NCBI GenBank assembly: GCA_043758125.1
Contig: JAYVOC010000106.1
Coordinates: forward strand, 1-16,591
Origin: JANXSD01 sp043758125
GTDB taxonomy: Bacteria > Bacteroidota > Bacteroidia > AKYH767-A > OLB10
Reading direction: 5' to 3'
DNA length: 16,591 nucleotides
The position numbers and the translations under genes were made by a program. How positions within the stretch are numbered: the first letter of the stretch is position 1; each line of letters starts with the position of its first letter. This document shows, in pieces, positions 7,516 through 15,726 of the stretch. The notes below the pieces were generated by a model that made no database searches, had not been told where the DNA came from, and saw only the letters and a list, made by a program, of their open reading frames with translations.

Positions 7516-9093
7516 TTATTGAAGTAAATATTTCACTGCATTTTCTGCACATCGTTCACCATCCATAGCAGCAGATACAATTCCTCCAGCATAACCTGCG
7601 CCTTCTGCACATGGAAATAATCCAGCAATCTGTGGATGCATACATGTTTCTTTTTCTCGAGGAATTCTTACGGGGGAAGAAGTTCTTGATTCAGTAGCAA
7701 CCAATACTGCTTCATTGGTATAATATCCTCTCATCTTTTTTCCGAAATCTTTTAATGCGAATTTTAAAGCATCAACAATTTTAATTGGTAAAATATCTTT
7801 GAGTTGAACACTGGTTACTCCTGGAATGTAGGATGTTTTTGGAATTTTAGCAGTACGTTTTCCTTCACAAAAATCTACCATACTTTGTGCTGGTGCTACT
7901 AATTTTCCGCCTCCAGCGTCAAAGCATTTTTTTTCTATTGCGGATTGGAATTGCATTGCCGCTAAGGGTCCATGAAAATTATATTCCTTAAAATCATTTT
8001 CATCTACGCTCACAACAATTCCTGAATTTGCAAATGGATTGTTCCGCTTCGATGGTGACCATCCATTCACTACTAATTCTCCTGGAGCAGTTGCAGCTGG
8101 TGCAATAATTCCTCCTGGACACATACAAAAGCTATAAACACCTTTGCCAGCCACTTGGCCTGCTACACCATAAGAGGCAGGCGGTAAAAAGGAACTTCGT
8201 TCATTACAATGATATTGGATTTGATCAATTAAGGATTGTGGATGCTCAATACGTACTCCTAGAGCGAATGGCTTTTGTTCAATTAAAATATTTTGTTGAT
8301 GCAACAAACTAAATACATCACGCGCTGAATGTCCTGTTGCAAGAATAACAGCATTCGCTTTAAATGAAAATTCACCTATAGTATTATTTACTGCTTTAGC
8401 TTTCACGCCCTTAATTTTACTCGATTCAATTGTGAATTCTATAAGTCGAGTATTGAAATGAATTTCTCCACCACATGATTCGATACGCTCACGCATTGCA
8501 GAAACTATTCCTGGTAATTTATTTGTTCCAATATGTGGATGAGCATCAATTAATATTTCTTCGTTCGCACCAAACTCTACAAAACTATGAAGTACTCTCT
8601 GAACATTTCCTCTCTTATCTGCACGTGTGTATAATTTTCCATCGGAATAAGTTCCTGCACCACCTTCACCAAAACAATAATTTGAATCCTCATTAATTAT
8701 TCCTTCTCGATTAATAACTGCAAGATCTCTTCTTCTGCTTCGTACATCTTTTCCTCGTTCAATCACAATTGGTTTATACCCTAATTCAACTAAACGTAAT
8801 GCGGCAAACATACCTGCAGGACCAAATCCTATAATTAATATTGGTGGTGCATTATTTACGTTCTGATACTGACGAGTTTCATTAATTTCAGTTGGTAAAG
8901 ATTCATTCGTTGCGACATCAAAAAACAAACGAATTTTTACATCTCTAGAACGCGCATCGATAGATCGTTTTACTAATCTGAATCCCTTTATTTCATCAGA
9001 ACGACATTGAAGATAATGTGCAATATAATTTGGAAATTGTTGCTCAAGGGCAGCTTGTTCAGGCAGCAACAGAAGCTCTACGCGTTGCAGCAT
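7516..9093 (-). CDS. Uncharacterised FAD-dependent dehydrogenase, COG2509 type
   Basis: A 525-residue flavoprotein of a widespread family with no established reaction. About residues 1-80 are the N-terminal domain usual for the family (KGFRLVKRSIDAR...). The Rossmann FAD-binding motif is IIGFGPAGMFAALRL (87-101), with the ribose-binding E112 at the end of strand 2. GGAGTYSDGKL (144-154), NAVILATGHSARD (247-259) and the C-terminal CAEGAGYAGGIVSAAMDG (495-512) are FAD-contacting segments seen across the family. There is no signal peptide or membrane segment, so it is cytoplasmic. It is the last gene of a minus-strand unit and its ATG directly follows the porT TAA (TAAATG), so translation is probably coupled. 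That links it to menaquinone methylation and surface secretion only by context. The substrate is unknown. Confidence 0.88.
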   Translation of the reverse strand: MLQRVELLLLPEQAALEQQFPNYIAHYLQCRSDEIKGFRLVKRSIDARSRDVKIRLFFDVATNESLPTEINETRQYQNVNNAPPILIIGFGPAGMFAALRLVELGYKPIVIERGKDVRSRRRDLAVINREGIINEDSNYCFGEGGAGTYSDGKLYTRADKRGNVQRVLHSFVEFGANEEILIDAHPHIGTNKLPGIVSAMRERIESCGGEIHFNTRLIEFTIESSKIKGVKAKAVNNTIGEFSFKANAVILATGHSARDVFSLLHQQNILIEQKPFALGVRIEHPQSLIDQIQYHCNERSSFLPPASYGVAGQVAGKGVYSFCMCPGGIIAPAATAPGELVVNGWSPSKRNNPFANSGIVVSVDENDFKEYNFHGPLAAMQFQSAIEKKCFDAGGGKLVAPAQSMVDFCEGKRTAKIPKTSYIPGVTSVQLKDILPIKIVDALKFALKDFGKKMRGYYTNEAVLVATESRTSSPVRIPREKETCMHPQIAGLFPCAEGAGYAGGIVSAAMDGERCAENAVKYLLQ

Positions 9094-9816
9094 TTATTCG
9101 AATAAAAGTGATACGGTAAAAACGCGTGACTTCAACGAGGATAAAGAAGTAGTATAAATCGCTTGATCATTTTGTAATACGTTAGGTATTCCTTGAAACA
9201 TTTTTATCTCTGGAGAAAACTTAAAAAGTGGCATATAGCAATCTATTCCAAAGCCAATAAAATATCCATAATCTTTTTTCTTTAATTTAACCAGTTGCTG
9301 ATTATTTTCAACCTTTGCTTGAGATACTAAGTCAATCATATATTTGAATCCACCAGAAACATATATGCGATAATTGTTAATGCGATTTGATTTAAATTTT
9401 ATTTCTAAAGGAAATTCAATGAATGTCGACTCTATCTTTTTAATTACTTTAATAGGAGCTTTGCCAGGATTTATAATTTGATAATTTAAATTGCGTTGAG
9501 AAAAAGCTAGATCTGGAACGAAGCGTAAGTCAAAATTATTGGAGAGTTGTAAGTCGGAAACGATACCTAAGTTAAACCCAGTTAAACCATCTGGTTCTAC
9601 TATCAAAGCACTATCGGATTTGTATAACTCACTTGAACGTGTTACTTTGAAATCTGTATTGTTAATGCCCAAAAGAAAACCAAAATGCATAAGTTGATTA
9701 TCATATTTCTCGAGATTCTTAACTTTCATTTGTTGTGCATAACAACTTTGAAATCCTGTTAAGGAAAACAGTAGAAATAAAACTGTAAAATAAATGATTG
9801 AAATACGTTGGTTCAT
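9094..9816 (-). CDS. porT: PorT-type gliding/type IX secretion outer-membrane barrel protein
   Basis: A 240-residue protein with a signal peptide (hydrophobic 6-21, likely cleavage near CYA-Q at 27). Its predicted beta-barrel consists of alternating hydrophobic strands and ends in the aromatic pattern VFTVSLLFE. The opening of the mature part (VKNLEKYDNQLMHFGFLLGIN) matches the start of PorT/SprT proteins, which are needed for type IX secretion and gliding. Position also supports this: porT commonly follows the ubiE/menG gene in this phylum, and here the genes share the A of TAATG. Without other type IX genes in view, generic barrel function in the outer membrane is the fallback. Confidence 0.8.
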   Translation of the reverse strand: MNQRISIIYFTVLFLLFSLTGFQSCYAQQMKVKNLEKYDNQLMHFGFLLGINNTDFKVTRSSELYKSDSALIVEPDGLTGFNLGIVSDLQLSNNFDLRFVPDLAFSQRNLNYQIINPGKAPIKVIKKIESTFIEFPLEIKFKSNRINNYRIYVSGGFKYMIDLVSQAKVENNQQLVKLKKKDYGYFIGFGIDCYMPLFKFSPEIKMFQGIPNVLQNDQAIYTTSLSSLKSRVFTVSLLFE

Positions 9817-10538
9817 TATTTTCTAGCGGTATAAATACTTGCAATCCCAAACGTTTGTGGAAGGCATTTCGTATCCTTAAAGTTTACTTTTGTAAGAACT
9901 TCTAAAAATTGATCTCCATAAGGAAATGCTCTCACTGATTCAGGCAAATATTCGTAAGCAGATCGTTCTTTTGAAATCAATTGACCTACTAAAGGTAAGA
10001 TATATTTTGAGTAGAAAGAATAGATTTGTTTGATTGGAAATGACGTTGGTTGAGAGAATTCTAATATCACAACTTTTCCTTCAGGTTTTAAAACTCGATA
10101 CATTTCTGATAATCCAATCTCCAAATGTTCGAAGTTGCGAACTCCAAATGCAACAGTTATTGCATCAAAATAATTATCGTTATAAGGTAAGTTTTCTGAA
10201 TCGCCTTGATCTAACCGAATTATATTTTGAAGATTACGTTGTTTAATTTTTTCTCGACCAATTTCCAACATATTATTAGAAATATCAAGGCCAATAATTT
10301 CTGATGGTGATAATCTAACACATTCTAACGCAAGATCTGCTGTGCCAGTTGCAATATCAAGAATTCTTTTTGGCTGAAGATTTTTTAGTTGATCTATTGC
10401 TTTTTTTCTCCATGAACGATCTATACCTCCTGATAAAACACGGTTAAGCAAATCATACCGTGGAGCAATGCTGTTAAACATTTCTTCAACACGTTCACGT
10501 TTACTAGTTCCTTTATACCGTTGAGGGATTACCGTCAT
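9816..10538 (-). CDS. ubiE: Demethylmenaquinone methyltransferase (UbiE/MenG)
   Basis: A SAM-dependent methyltransferase that makes menaquinone from demethylmenaquinone, the final step of menaquinone synthesis. Bacteroidota use menaquinone rather than ubiquinone, so menG would be the functional name. It has 240 residues, normal length. Motif I is ILDIATGTADLA (59-70), with the acidic residue of motif II in GLDIS (83-87). The family signatures are present: VAFGVRNFEHLE (129-140) and MYRVLKPEGKVVILEFSQP (146-164). The N-terminus FNSIAPRYDLLNRVLS is also typical. The start overlaps the upstream kinase stop by 4 bases (ATGA), and the end overlaps porT by one base, so it is probably coupled on both sides. 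Confidence 0.94.
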   Translation of the reverse strand: MTVIPQRYKGTSKRERVEEMFNSIAPRYDLLNRVLSGGIDRSWRKKAIDQLKNLQPKRILDIATGTADLALECVRLSPSEIIGLDISNNMLEIGREKIKQRNLQNIIRLDQGDSENLPYNDNYFDAITVAFGVRNFEHLEIGLSEMYRVLKPEGKVVILEFSQPTSFPIKQIYSFYSKYILPLVGQLISKERSAYEYLPESVRAFPYGDQFLEVLTKVNFKDTKCLPQTFGIASIYTARK

Positions 10539-11539
10539 AGTTTAATCTGCTTCGCTTCTTCTAATAATTGTTGTTTGTCGATAGGAACAACTCCAACTTT
10601 TTCGCAAACCAATCCACCAGCAAGATTTGCTAAAGCTGCCGTCATTGCCGATGATAAGTTAAGTGCTAAACATAATGAAGCAACACTTATAACGGTATCT
10701 CCTGCACCTGATACATCAGAAATATTTCTAATATGCGCTGGTATTACTTCACTTTTATTTCCTTCACAATAAAATACTCCCGCTTCCGATAAAGTTACCA
10801 TCAATGTTTTTATGTTGTGATCTATTCTGAATTGGCGAGTGCTTTCTTCAATATTTTTTGCAAATGGTTTTTCAACCTCGATTTTTAATCCTGTTTTTAA
10901 TTCGTGTAAGTTGGGCTTAAATAAACTAACATTTTTATAGGATAAGAAATTTTTCTTCTTAGGATCAACAGCTGTTGGTATTCCTTTGTTATTGCAAACC
11001 GAAACTATTTTTGAAATTAACTCTTCGCCTAAAACGCCTTTGTCATAATCTTCAAAAATTACAACGTCGGGTTTTGATAAATCAATTAATTTTAAAATCA
11101 TTTTTATTAATTCAGCATTTTCGAGTGCTGATAAATCATGAATTACTTCATCATCAACGCGCAATAGCTGGTGATTGTTGCCAATAACTCTTGTTTTTAC
11201 TGTTGTAACTCTTTCGGATGAACTTACAATACCTGCGCTGTCCATACCAATGTCGAGCATCAAAGTTTTTAACTCCTCACCATTGCGATCATCACCAACC
11301 ACTGAACATAGAATTGGAGTTGCTCCCATAGCACGAATATTAATCGCAACATTCGCAGCTCCTCCTAAACGACTTTCTCTCTTTTGTATTGCTACAATGG
11401 GAACTGGTGCCTCGGGGGAAATTCGATCAACTTTACCCCATAGATATGCATCTAGCATTACATCGCCTATTACCATCACTTTAAGATGGTTAAATGCGTC
11501 GAATATTTCTTGAATTGATGTGAATTTGCTCAAAGCCAT
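10535..11539 (-). CDS. rfaE1: D-glycero-beta-D-manno-heptose-7-phosphate kinase (RfaE1-like), PfkB family
   Basis: A PfkB/ribokinase-fold sugar kinase of 334 residues. It has MVIGDVMLDAYLWGKVDRISPEAPVP (22-47, characteristic of heptose-phosphate kinases), RLGGAANVA (57-65), DPKKKNF (192-198), KPNLHEL (208-214), and the ATP/catalytic loop SDVSGAGDTV (274-283) with catalytic Asp D281. It matches the N-terminal kinase half of E. coli HldE; the nucleotidyltransferase half is missing, so that activity must come from another gene. The product, heptose-1,7-bisphosphate, feeds ADP-heptose for lipopolysaccharide core or surface-glycan synthesis. It is the first gene of the minus-strand unit. A -7 box lies just before its ATG. 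Other PfkB sugar substrates cannot be excluded. Confidence 0.85.
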   Translation of the reverse strand: MALSKFTSIQEIFDAFNHLKVMVIGDVMLDAYLWGKVDRISPEAPVPIVAIQKRESRLGGAANVAINIRAMGATPILCSVVGDDRNGEELKTLMLDIGMDSAGIVSSSERVTTVKTRVIGNNHQLLRVDDEVIHDLSALENAELIKMILKLIDLSKPDVVIFEDYDKGVLGEELISKIVSVCNNKGIPTAVDPKKKNFLSYKNVSLFKPNLHELKTGLKIEVEKPFAKNIEESTRQFRIDHNIKTLMVTLSEAGVFYCEGNKSEVIPAHIRNISDVSGAGDTVISVASLCLALNLSSAMTAALANLAGGLVCEKVGVVPIDKQQLLEEAKQIKL

Positions 11540-11551
11540 AAATTAGGAGTA

Positions 11552-11559
11552 CAAATTTA
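11552..11559 (-). promoter_or_regulatory. Probable -7 element of the rfaE1-ubiE-porT-flavoprotein unit
   Basis: On the minus strand this reads TAAATTTG, a full TAnnTTTG match, 12 bases before the rfaE1 ATG. Transcription would start about five bases before the ATG. I see no TTG at the -33 position. The 130-base gap to the aminotransferase gene fits an independent transcript start. A perfect AT palindrome, TTAATATTAA (11600-11609), also lies in this gap, but I assign it no role. Confidence 0.4.
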
Positions 11560-11669
11560 ACAAAAATGAATTAGCTTGTCGATAATGCATCATTGAGAGT
11601 TAATATTAAAAATGACAGATCAAAAAATATAATTCTGTTAGGGTTCAACCAATTTCAAGTGTTTCTAGC

Positions 11670-12863
11670 TTATTTTAGCTTTGCTAATGATTCTTTAATT
11701 CGCTTCATCGATTCAATCAATAATTCATCCGATGTGGCATACGATAATCTGACACAATTATTATCGCCAAAAGCTTCTCCAGTAACAATCGAAACTTTTG
11801 CATCTTTTAGTAGATACATACAAAGATCCGTTGCATTATTTATTTTATCCTCTTCATTACTTTTTCCAAAATAGGAGGAAACATCAGGAAAAACATAAAA
11901 AGCACCTTTTGGAATATTGTATTTTATCCCTGGAATATCTTTCATCAATCCTAATACTAAATCTCGTCGGCGTAAAAATGATTCACGCATAAAATCGTAC
12001 TGATCCCATTCGCTGCTCACCGCTTCTAGCGCAGCTTTTTGTGCAATAGAACATGCACCAGAAGTAAACTGTCCTTGCATCTTATCACAAGCCTTTGCAA
12101 TTTCTAAGGAAGCACCAATATAACCTATCCTCCAACCAGTCATTGCATATCCTTTCGACACTCCATTCACAATTATTACACGCTCTTTTATAAAATCGAA
12201 CTGCGCAATACTTTCATGATTCGCATCAAAACGAATATGCTCATATATTTCATCTGAAAGAATAAAAATTTGTGGATGCGGATGAATAACATCAGCAATA
12301 TTTTTCAATTCCTTTTTCGAAAACATGGATCCTGTTGGATTACATGGTGATGAAAAAATAAACAATTTTGTTTTAGTAGTGATCGCCGCTTTTATCTGCT
12401 CAGGAAAGGGTTTGAAATCATTATCAACAGATGTTGTTATGTATATCGGAATTCCTCCAGCAAGTTTTATTATTTGCGAATAACTCACCCAATATGGTGC
12501 AGGAACAATAACTTCATCACCAGGATTAATTAAGCTAAGCACAACGTTTGCAATACTCTGCTTTGCACCTGTAGATACAATTATTTGATCAGGAGAAAAA
12601 TCTAAATTGTTTTCTCGTTTAAACTTTTCACTTATTGCAATTCGTAAATCTCTGAAACCAGCAATAGGAGGATAAAATGTAAAACCATCATCAATTGCTT
12701 TTTTTGCTGCATCGCAGATATTATCTGGAGTCACAAAGTCGGGCTCACCTAATGATAAACTAATTATATCATGGCCTTGTTCCTGTAATTCACGACTAAG
12801 ACGAGCCATTGCAATTGTTGCCGATTCTTTTAAATCGTTAATGCGGGTAGAGAGATGATTCAT
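11670..12863 (-). CDS. Pyridoxal-phosphate class I aminotransferase, aspartate type
   Basis: A cytoplasmic fold-type I aminotransferase of 397 residues, most like the bacterial I-beta aspartate aminotransferases that interconvert aspartate/2-oxoglutarate and oxaloacetate/glutamate. Visible: ISLSLGEPDF (34-43), STGAKQSI (97-104), SSPCNPTGS (171-179) with the PLP-contacting Asn, SDEIYEH (203-209) with the Asp and Tyr that hold the cofactor ring, the Schiff-base lysine K237 in VSKGYAMTGWRIGY, and the carboxylate-binding Arg in VRLSYA (371-376). It stands alone, 130 bases upstream of rfaE1 on the same strand. Some members of this group also transaminate aromatic keto acids or prephenate; sequence alone does not settle the substrate. 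Confidence 0.9.
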   Translation of the reverse strand: MNHLSTRINDLKESATIAMARLSRELQEQGHDIISLSLGEPDFVTPDNICDAAKKAIDDGFTFYPPIAGFRDLRIAISEKFKRENNLDFSPDQIIVSTGAKQSIANVVLSLINPGDEVIVPAPYWVSYSQIIKLAGGIPIYITTSVDNDFKPFPEQIKAAITTKTKLFIFSSPCNPTGSMFSKKELKNIADVIHPHPQIFILSDEIYEHIRFDANHESIAQFDFIKERVIIVNGVSKGYAMTGWRIGYIGASLEIAKACDKMQGQFTSGACSIAQKAALEAVSSEWDQYDFMRESFLRRRDLVLGLMKDIPGIKYNIPKGAFYVFPDVSSYFGKSNEEDKINNATDLCMYLLKDAKVSIVTGEAFGDNNCVRLSYATSDELLIESMKRIKESLAKLK

Positions 12864-12891
12864 ATTGGCGTTAAGCCTTTTTCAAGCAACG

Positions 12892-12899
12892 CAAAACTA
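12892..12899 (-). promoter_or_regulatory. Possible -7 element of the aminotransferase gene
   Basis: On the minus strand this reads TAGTTTTG, matching TAnnTTTG, 28 bases before the ATG at 12863. A TTTG (plus-strand 12915-12918) lies 15 bases upstream, slightly closer than usual for a -33 box. The rest of the gap to 13080 shows no other clear element. Confidence 0.35.
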
Positions 12900-13079
12900 T
12901 CAAAAAATGCCTTTCAAATTGGATTCTATTTACTTTACAATTCATTTTTGTTGATGTAAAAGTCTTCTATTTAAGAGGTTTCATCCGTTTCTTTTGATTA
13001 AAAGACTAATTATTCGATTATTAGCTCATTTACCTCTTCTCCTATGTTTTTCCGATATTTGGAACCTCTCAACAATATT

Positions 13080-13613
13080 ATGGAATTACCAAAAGGCATT
13101 ATCGATTTCTTAGTGTATTTAGCTCCTTCGCTGCTGGTTTTTTTTACTGCATGGACACTTATTAAAAAATTCTTAGAAAGAGAACAAAATCTTAAACTAA
13201 TCGAAACAAAGATTTCTTTGCAAAAAGATCTTATCCCTTTGCGATTACAAGCGTACGAACGATTAGCAATTTATTTGGAGCGCATTTCACCCAATGTAAT
13301 GCTGGTTAATAATTATCATCCTGGAACAACTGTACAAGAATTTCAAGCTAATTTATTAGAAGTAGTTCGAACAGAATTTGAACATAATTTTGCGCAACAA
13401 ATTTATGTATCTCCAGCCATCTGGACTGTAGTTAGAAATGCAAAAGAAGATATTGCACGATTGATTAATTTCAGCGCTGCTTCACTTGATCCGAATGCAC
13501 AAGCGTATGAGTTGAGCAAAAAAATATTCGATGCGATGTTAGAGAAAGAAGATTTTCCAACTCAAAGAGCACTTATTATCCTGAAAGCAGAAGTTGCACA
13601 ATTATTCGGTTAA
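13080..13613 (+). CDS. Small membrane-anchored protein of unknown function preceding the mutase gene
   Basis: I do not recognise a function. It looks like a conserved Bacteroidota family that precedes methylmalonyl-CoA mutase genes, from memory and possibly DUF7935. It has 177 residues from the ATG at 13080 (MELPKGIIDF). The frame is open from 13044, but homologues start near MELP, and a near-consensus -7 box, GATATTTG at 13054-13061, would fall inside a longer gene. Residues 8-28 form one membrane segment. The remainder (30-177) is soluble and mostly helical, with RLQAYERLAIYLERISP (55-71) and a long segment ending ALIILKAEVAQLFG; it likely faces the cytoplasm. The next gene starts 17 bases downstream, so the two are cotranscribed. 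Confidence 0.75.
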   Translation: MELPKGIIDFLVYLAPSLLVFFTAWTLIKKFLEREQNLKLIETKISLQKDLIPLRLQAYERLAIYLERISPNVMLVNNYHPGTTVQEFQANLLEVVRTEFEHNFAQQIYVSPAIWTVVRNAKEDIARLINFSAASLDPNAQAYELSKKIFDAMLEKEDFPTQRALIILKAEVAQLFG

Positions 13614-13630
13614 TTTTCAAAATAAATTTA

Positions 13631-15196
13631 ATGATAGAAGATAAAAAATCTGCACATAACAATGATTCTGGAATAGAAGTGAATCGTATTTACAAAGATG
13701 CTTCATCACTAAATGAAGATGCTGGAGAATACCCATTCACTCGAGGTATTCAACCAGATATGTATCGTGGTAAATTATGGACCATGCGTCAGTATGCAGG
13801 GTTTTCAACAGCTGAAGAAAGTAATAAACGGTATCATTATTTACTCAACCAAGGAACTACGGGATTATCAGTTGCATTTGATTTACCAACACAAATTGGT
13901 TATGATTCTGATCATGCATTATCGGAAGGCGAAGTAGGTAAGGCAGGAGTTGCAATTGATACGTTACGTGATATGGAAATATTATTTGATGGAATTCAAT
14001 TGGAGAAAATTACAACTTCAATGACTATTAATGCATCAGCATCGACATTGTTATGTATGTATATAGCTCTTGCAAAAAAGCAAGGTGCTGATTTGAAAAA
14101 TATTTCAGGCACTATTCAAAACGATATTTTAAAAGAATATGCTGCGAGAGGAACCTATATCTATCCTCCTAAACCAAGTATGCGTATCATTACTGATATT
14201 TTTGCTTACTGTGCTAAGGAAGTTCCCAAGTGGAATACTATTTCTGTTTCTGGATATCATATTCGTGAAGCCGGTGCAAATGCAGTACAGGAATTAGCGT
14301 TTACTTTGGCAGATGGAAAAGCATATTTGAAAGCTGCTATTGATGCAGGATTAGATATCAATGTTTTTGCAAAACGTATGTCATTTTTCTTTAATGCACA
14401 TAATAATTTATTTGAAGAAGTTGCTAAATTTCGTGCTGCAAGAAGAATGTGGGCAAGCATTACTAAAGAATTAGGAGCCACCGATCTTCGAGCACAAATG
14501 CTTCGATTTCATACACAAACAGGAGGCTCTACATTAACAGCACAACAACCTCAAAATAATATTGTAAGAGTAACTATTCAAGCATTAGCTGCTGTAATGG
14601 GTGGTACGCAATCGTTACATACAAATGGATTTGATGAAGCGCTCGCCTTACCTACCGCTGACGCAGCAAGGTTAGCATTACGAACACAACAAGTAATCGC
14701 ATACGAAAGTGGAGTTCCAATGACTGTTGATCCATTGGGAGGCAGTTTTTATGTTGAAGCATTAACGAATGAAGTGGAACAAAAAGCTTGGGAATATATT
14801 CACCGTATTGATGAAATGGGTGGTGCCGTTAGTGCTATTGAAGCTGGATATATTCAACGTGAAATCGCACAATCAGCGTATCAATATCAACGCGATATTG
14901 AATCAGGTGATAAAATAATTGTTGGAGTAAATAAATTTCCTATGGAAGAACCACCATTCGAAGATTTATTTATTGTTGATGATAGCATCCGAACAGTTCA
15001 AACAGATAAAATAAATAAAGTAAAATCGGAAAGAAATAATTCAGATGTTCAACATTATTTAGCTGATCTAGAAAAAGCTGCGCGAGAGGGTTCTAATGTA
15101 ATGCCACATATATTATCAGCAGTGGAAGCTTATGCAACTCTTGGAGAAATATCTGATACGATGCGTAATGTTTTTGGAGAATATACAGGAGCGTAA
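13631..15196 (+). CDS. Methylmalonyl-CoA mutase catalytic (large-domain) subunit
   Basis: Interconverts methylmalonyl-CoA and succinyl-CoA with adenosylcobalamin. At 521 residues it has the TIM-barrel catalytic domain only; the ~130-residue C-terminal B12-binding domain (DxHDxG motif) of full-length mutases is absent, so a separate B12-binding subunit is needed. Visible motifs: YPFTRGIQPDMYRGK (34-48), LWTMRQYAGFSTAEESN (49-65), GLSVAFDLPTQ (78-88), GTIQNDILKEY (160-170), TYIYPPKPSMRII (175-187), SGYH (207-210) and TQSLHTNGFDEALALPT (326-342). The residues that set substrate choice, Tyr in RQYAG (Y55) and Arg in AARGTY (R173), are the methylmalonyl-CoA type; isobutyryl-CoA mutases have Phe and Gln there. 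The CoA-binding Arg of the P. shermanii enzyme appears as K48. The stop lies 15 bases from the convergent divIC stop. Confidence 0.9.
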   Translation: MIEDKKSAHNNDSGIEVNRIYKDASSLNEDAGEYPFTRGIQPDMYRGKLWTMRQYAGFSTAEESNKRYHYLLNQGTTGLSVAFDLPTQIGYDSDHALSEGEVGKAGVAIDTLRDMEILFDGIQLEKITTSMTINASASTLLCMYIALAKKQGADLKNISGTIQNDILKEYAARGTYIYPPKPSMRIITDIFAYCAKEVPKWNTISVSGYHIREAGANAVQELAFTLADGKAYLKAAIDAGLDINVFAKRMSFFFNAHNNLFEEVAKFRAARRMWASITKELGATDLRAQMLRFHTQTGGSTLTAQQPQNNIVRVTIQALAAVMGGTQSLHTNGFDEALALPTADAARLALRTQQVIAYESGVPMTVDPLGGSFYVEALTNEVEQKAWEYIHRIDEMGGAVSAIEAGYIQREIAQSAYQYQRDIESGDKIIVGVNKFPMEEPPFEDLFIVDDSIRTVQTDKINKVKSERNNSDVQHYLADLEKAAREGSNVMPHILSAVEAYATLGEISDTMRNVFGEYTGA

Positions 15197-15211
15197 TTGC
15201 AAAGTAAATCG

Positions 15212-15529
15212 TTACTCTTTAAACTCTTTCTTTTTCTCAACTGAATCCGGAATTATTAAAAATATTTCTTCACTGTCTTTCTTCATCATATAATGTTCCC
15301 TAGCATATTTTTCTAAGTGCGCCGGATCCGACATAAGTTCTTTCATATCGAGTTTATTTTGTTCGATTTCTTTTAGATAATATTCTTTATCTAATTCTAG
15401 TTTTTTGAGCTCCTTGCGATAGGTAAGCTGCGAGTAAATATCATTACGATCAAAGAAAATTAGCCATATCAAAAAGAAAATACTAGTAAATAAATACTTG
15501 TTCTTTAAAATTGGTGCTAGCTTTTTCAT
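15212..15529 (-). CDS. divIC: DivIC/FtsB-type septum formation initiator
   Basis: A small bitopic division protein of 105 residues. Residues 1-11 are a short basic cytoplasmic tail, 12-26 a membrane segment (YLFTSIFFLIWLIFF), 36-66 a charged periplasmic coiled coil, and 67-92 the conserved C-terminal motif DPAHLEKYAREHYMMKKDSEEIFLI, typical of this family. By family it links FtsL and FtsQ/DivIB at the division septum. In many bacteria the gene follows eno; here it stands alone, convergent with the mutase gene and divergent from the permease gene. No clear TAnnTTTG box was seen upstream. Confidence 0.85.
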   Translation of the reverse strand: MKKLAPILKNKYLFTSIFFLIWLIFFDRNDIYSQLTYRKELKKLELDKEYYLKEIEQNKLDMKELMSDPAHLEKYAREHYMMKKDSEEIFLIIPDSVEKKKEFKE

Positions 15530-15682
15530 ATCAATTAATTTTCTAAACGCTAAGATAGCACATCAATTCCTGAATTTCTAACGCTTTCCACTTGTTTATC
15601 CATAATTAGATGTGAATTACTATCATCGTTAACTTTCCTTGAATTTATCTGTTATCATTCCATAATTCAACTTCTATTCATG

Positions 15683-15690
15683 TATTTTTG
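15683..15690 (+). promoter_or_regulatory. Probable -7 element of the ABC-2 permease operon
   Basis: TATTTTTG is a full TAnnTTTG match, with no TTG at the -33 position. Predicted transcription from about 15697 leaves a leader of roughly 30 bases before the ATG pair at 15727/15730. It overlaps the TTG codon at 15688, which argues against that codon as the start. The rest of the 15530-15726 divergent gap holds nothing else I can name. Confidence 0.4.
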
Positions 15691-15726
15691 TGCATAATTG
15701 AGGCTTTAATTTACAACTTTATTTTA

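Noticed and set aside
11175..11513. 112-codon open frame antisense to the heptose kinase gene
   Set aside because: It is entirely contained in a well-supported gene on the other strand and its translation has no recognisable domain; a reading-frame shadow.
11600..11609. TTAATATTAA palindrome as an operator
   Set aside because: A ten-base AT-only palindrome is expected by chance in DNA of this composition and nothing else supports it.
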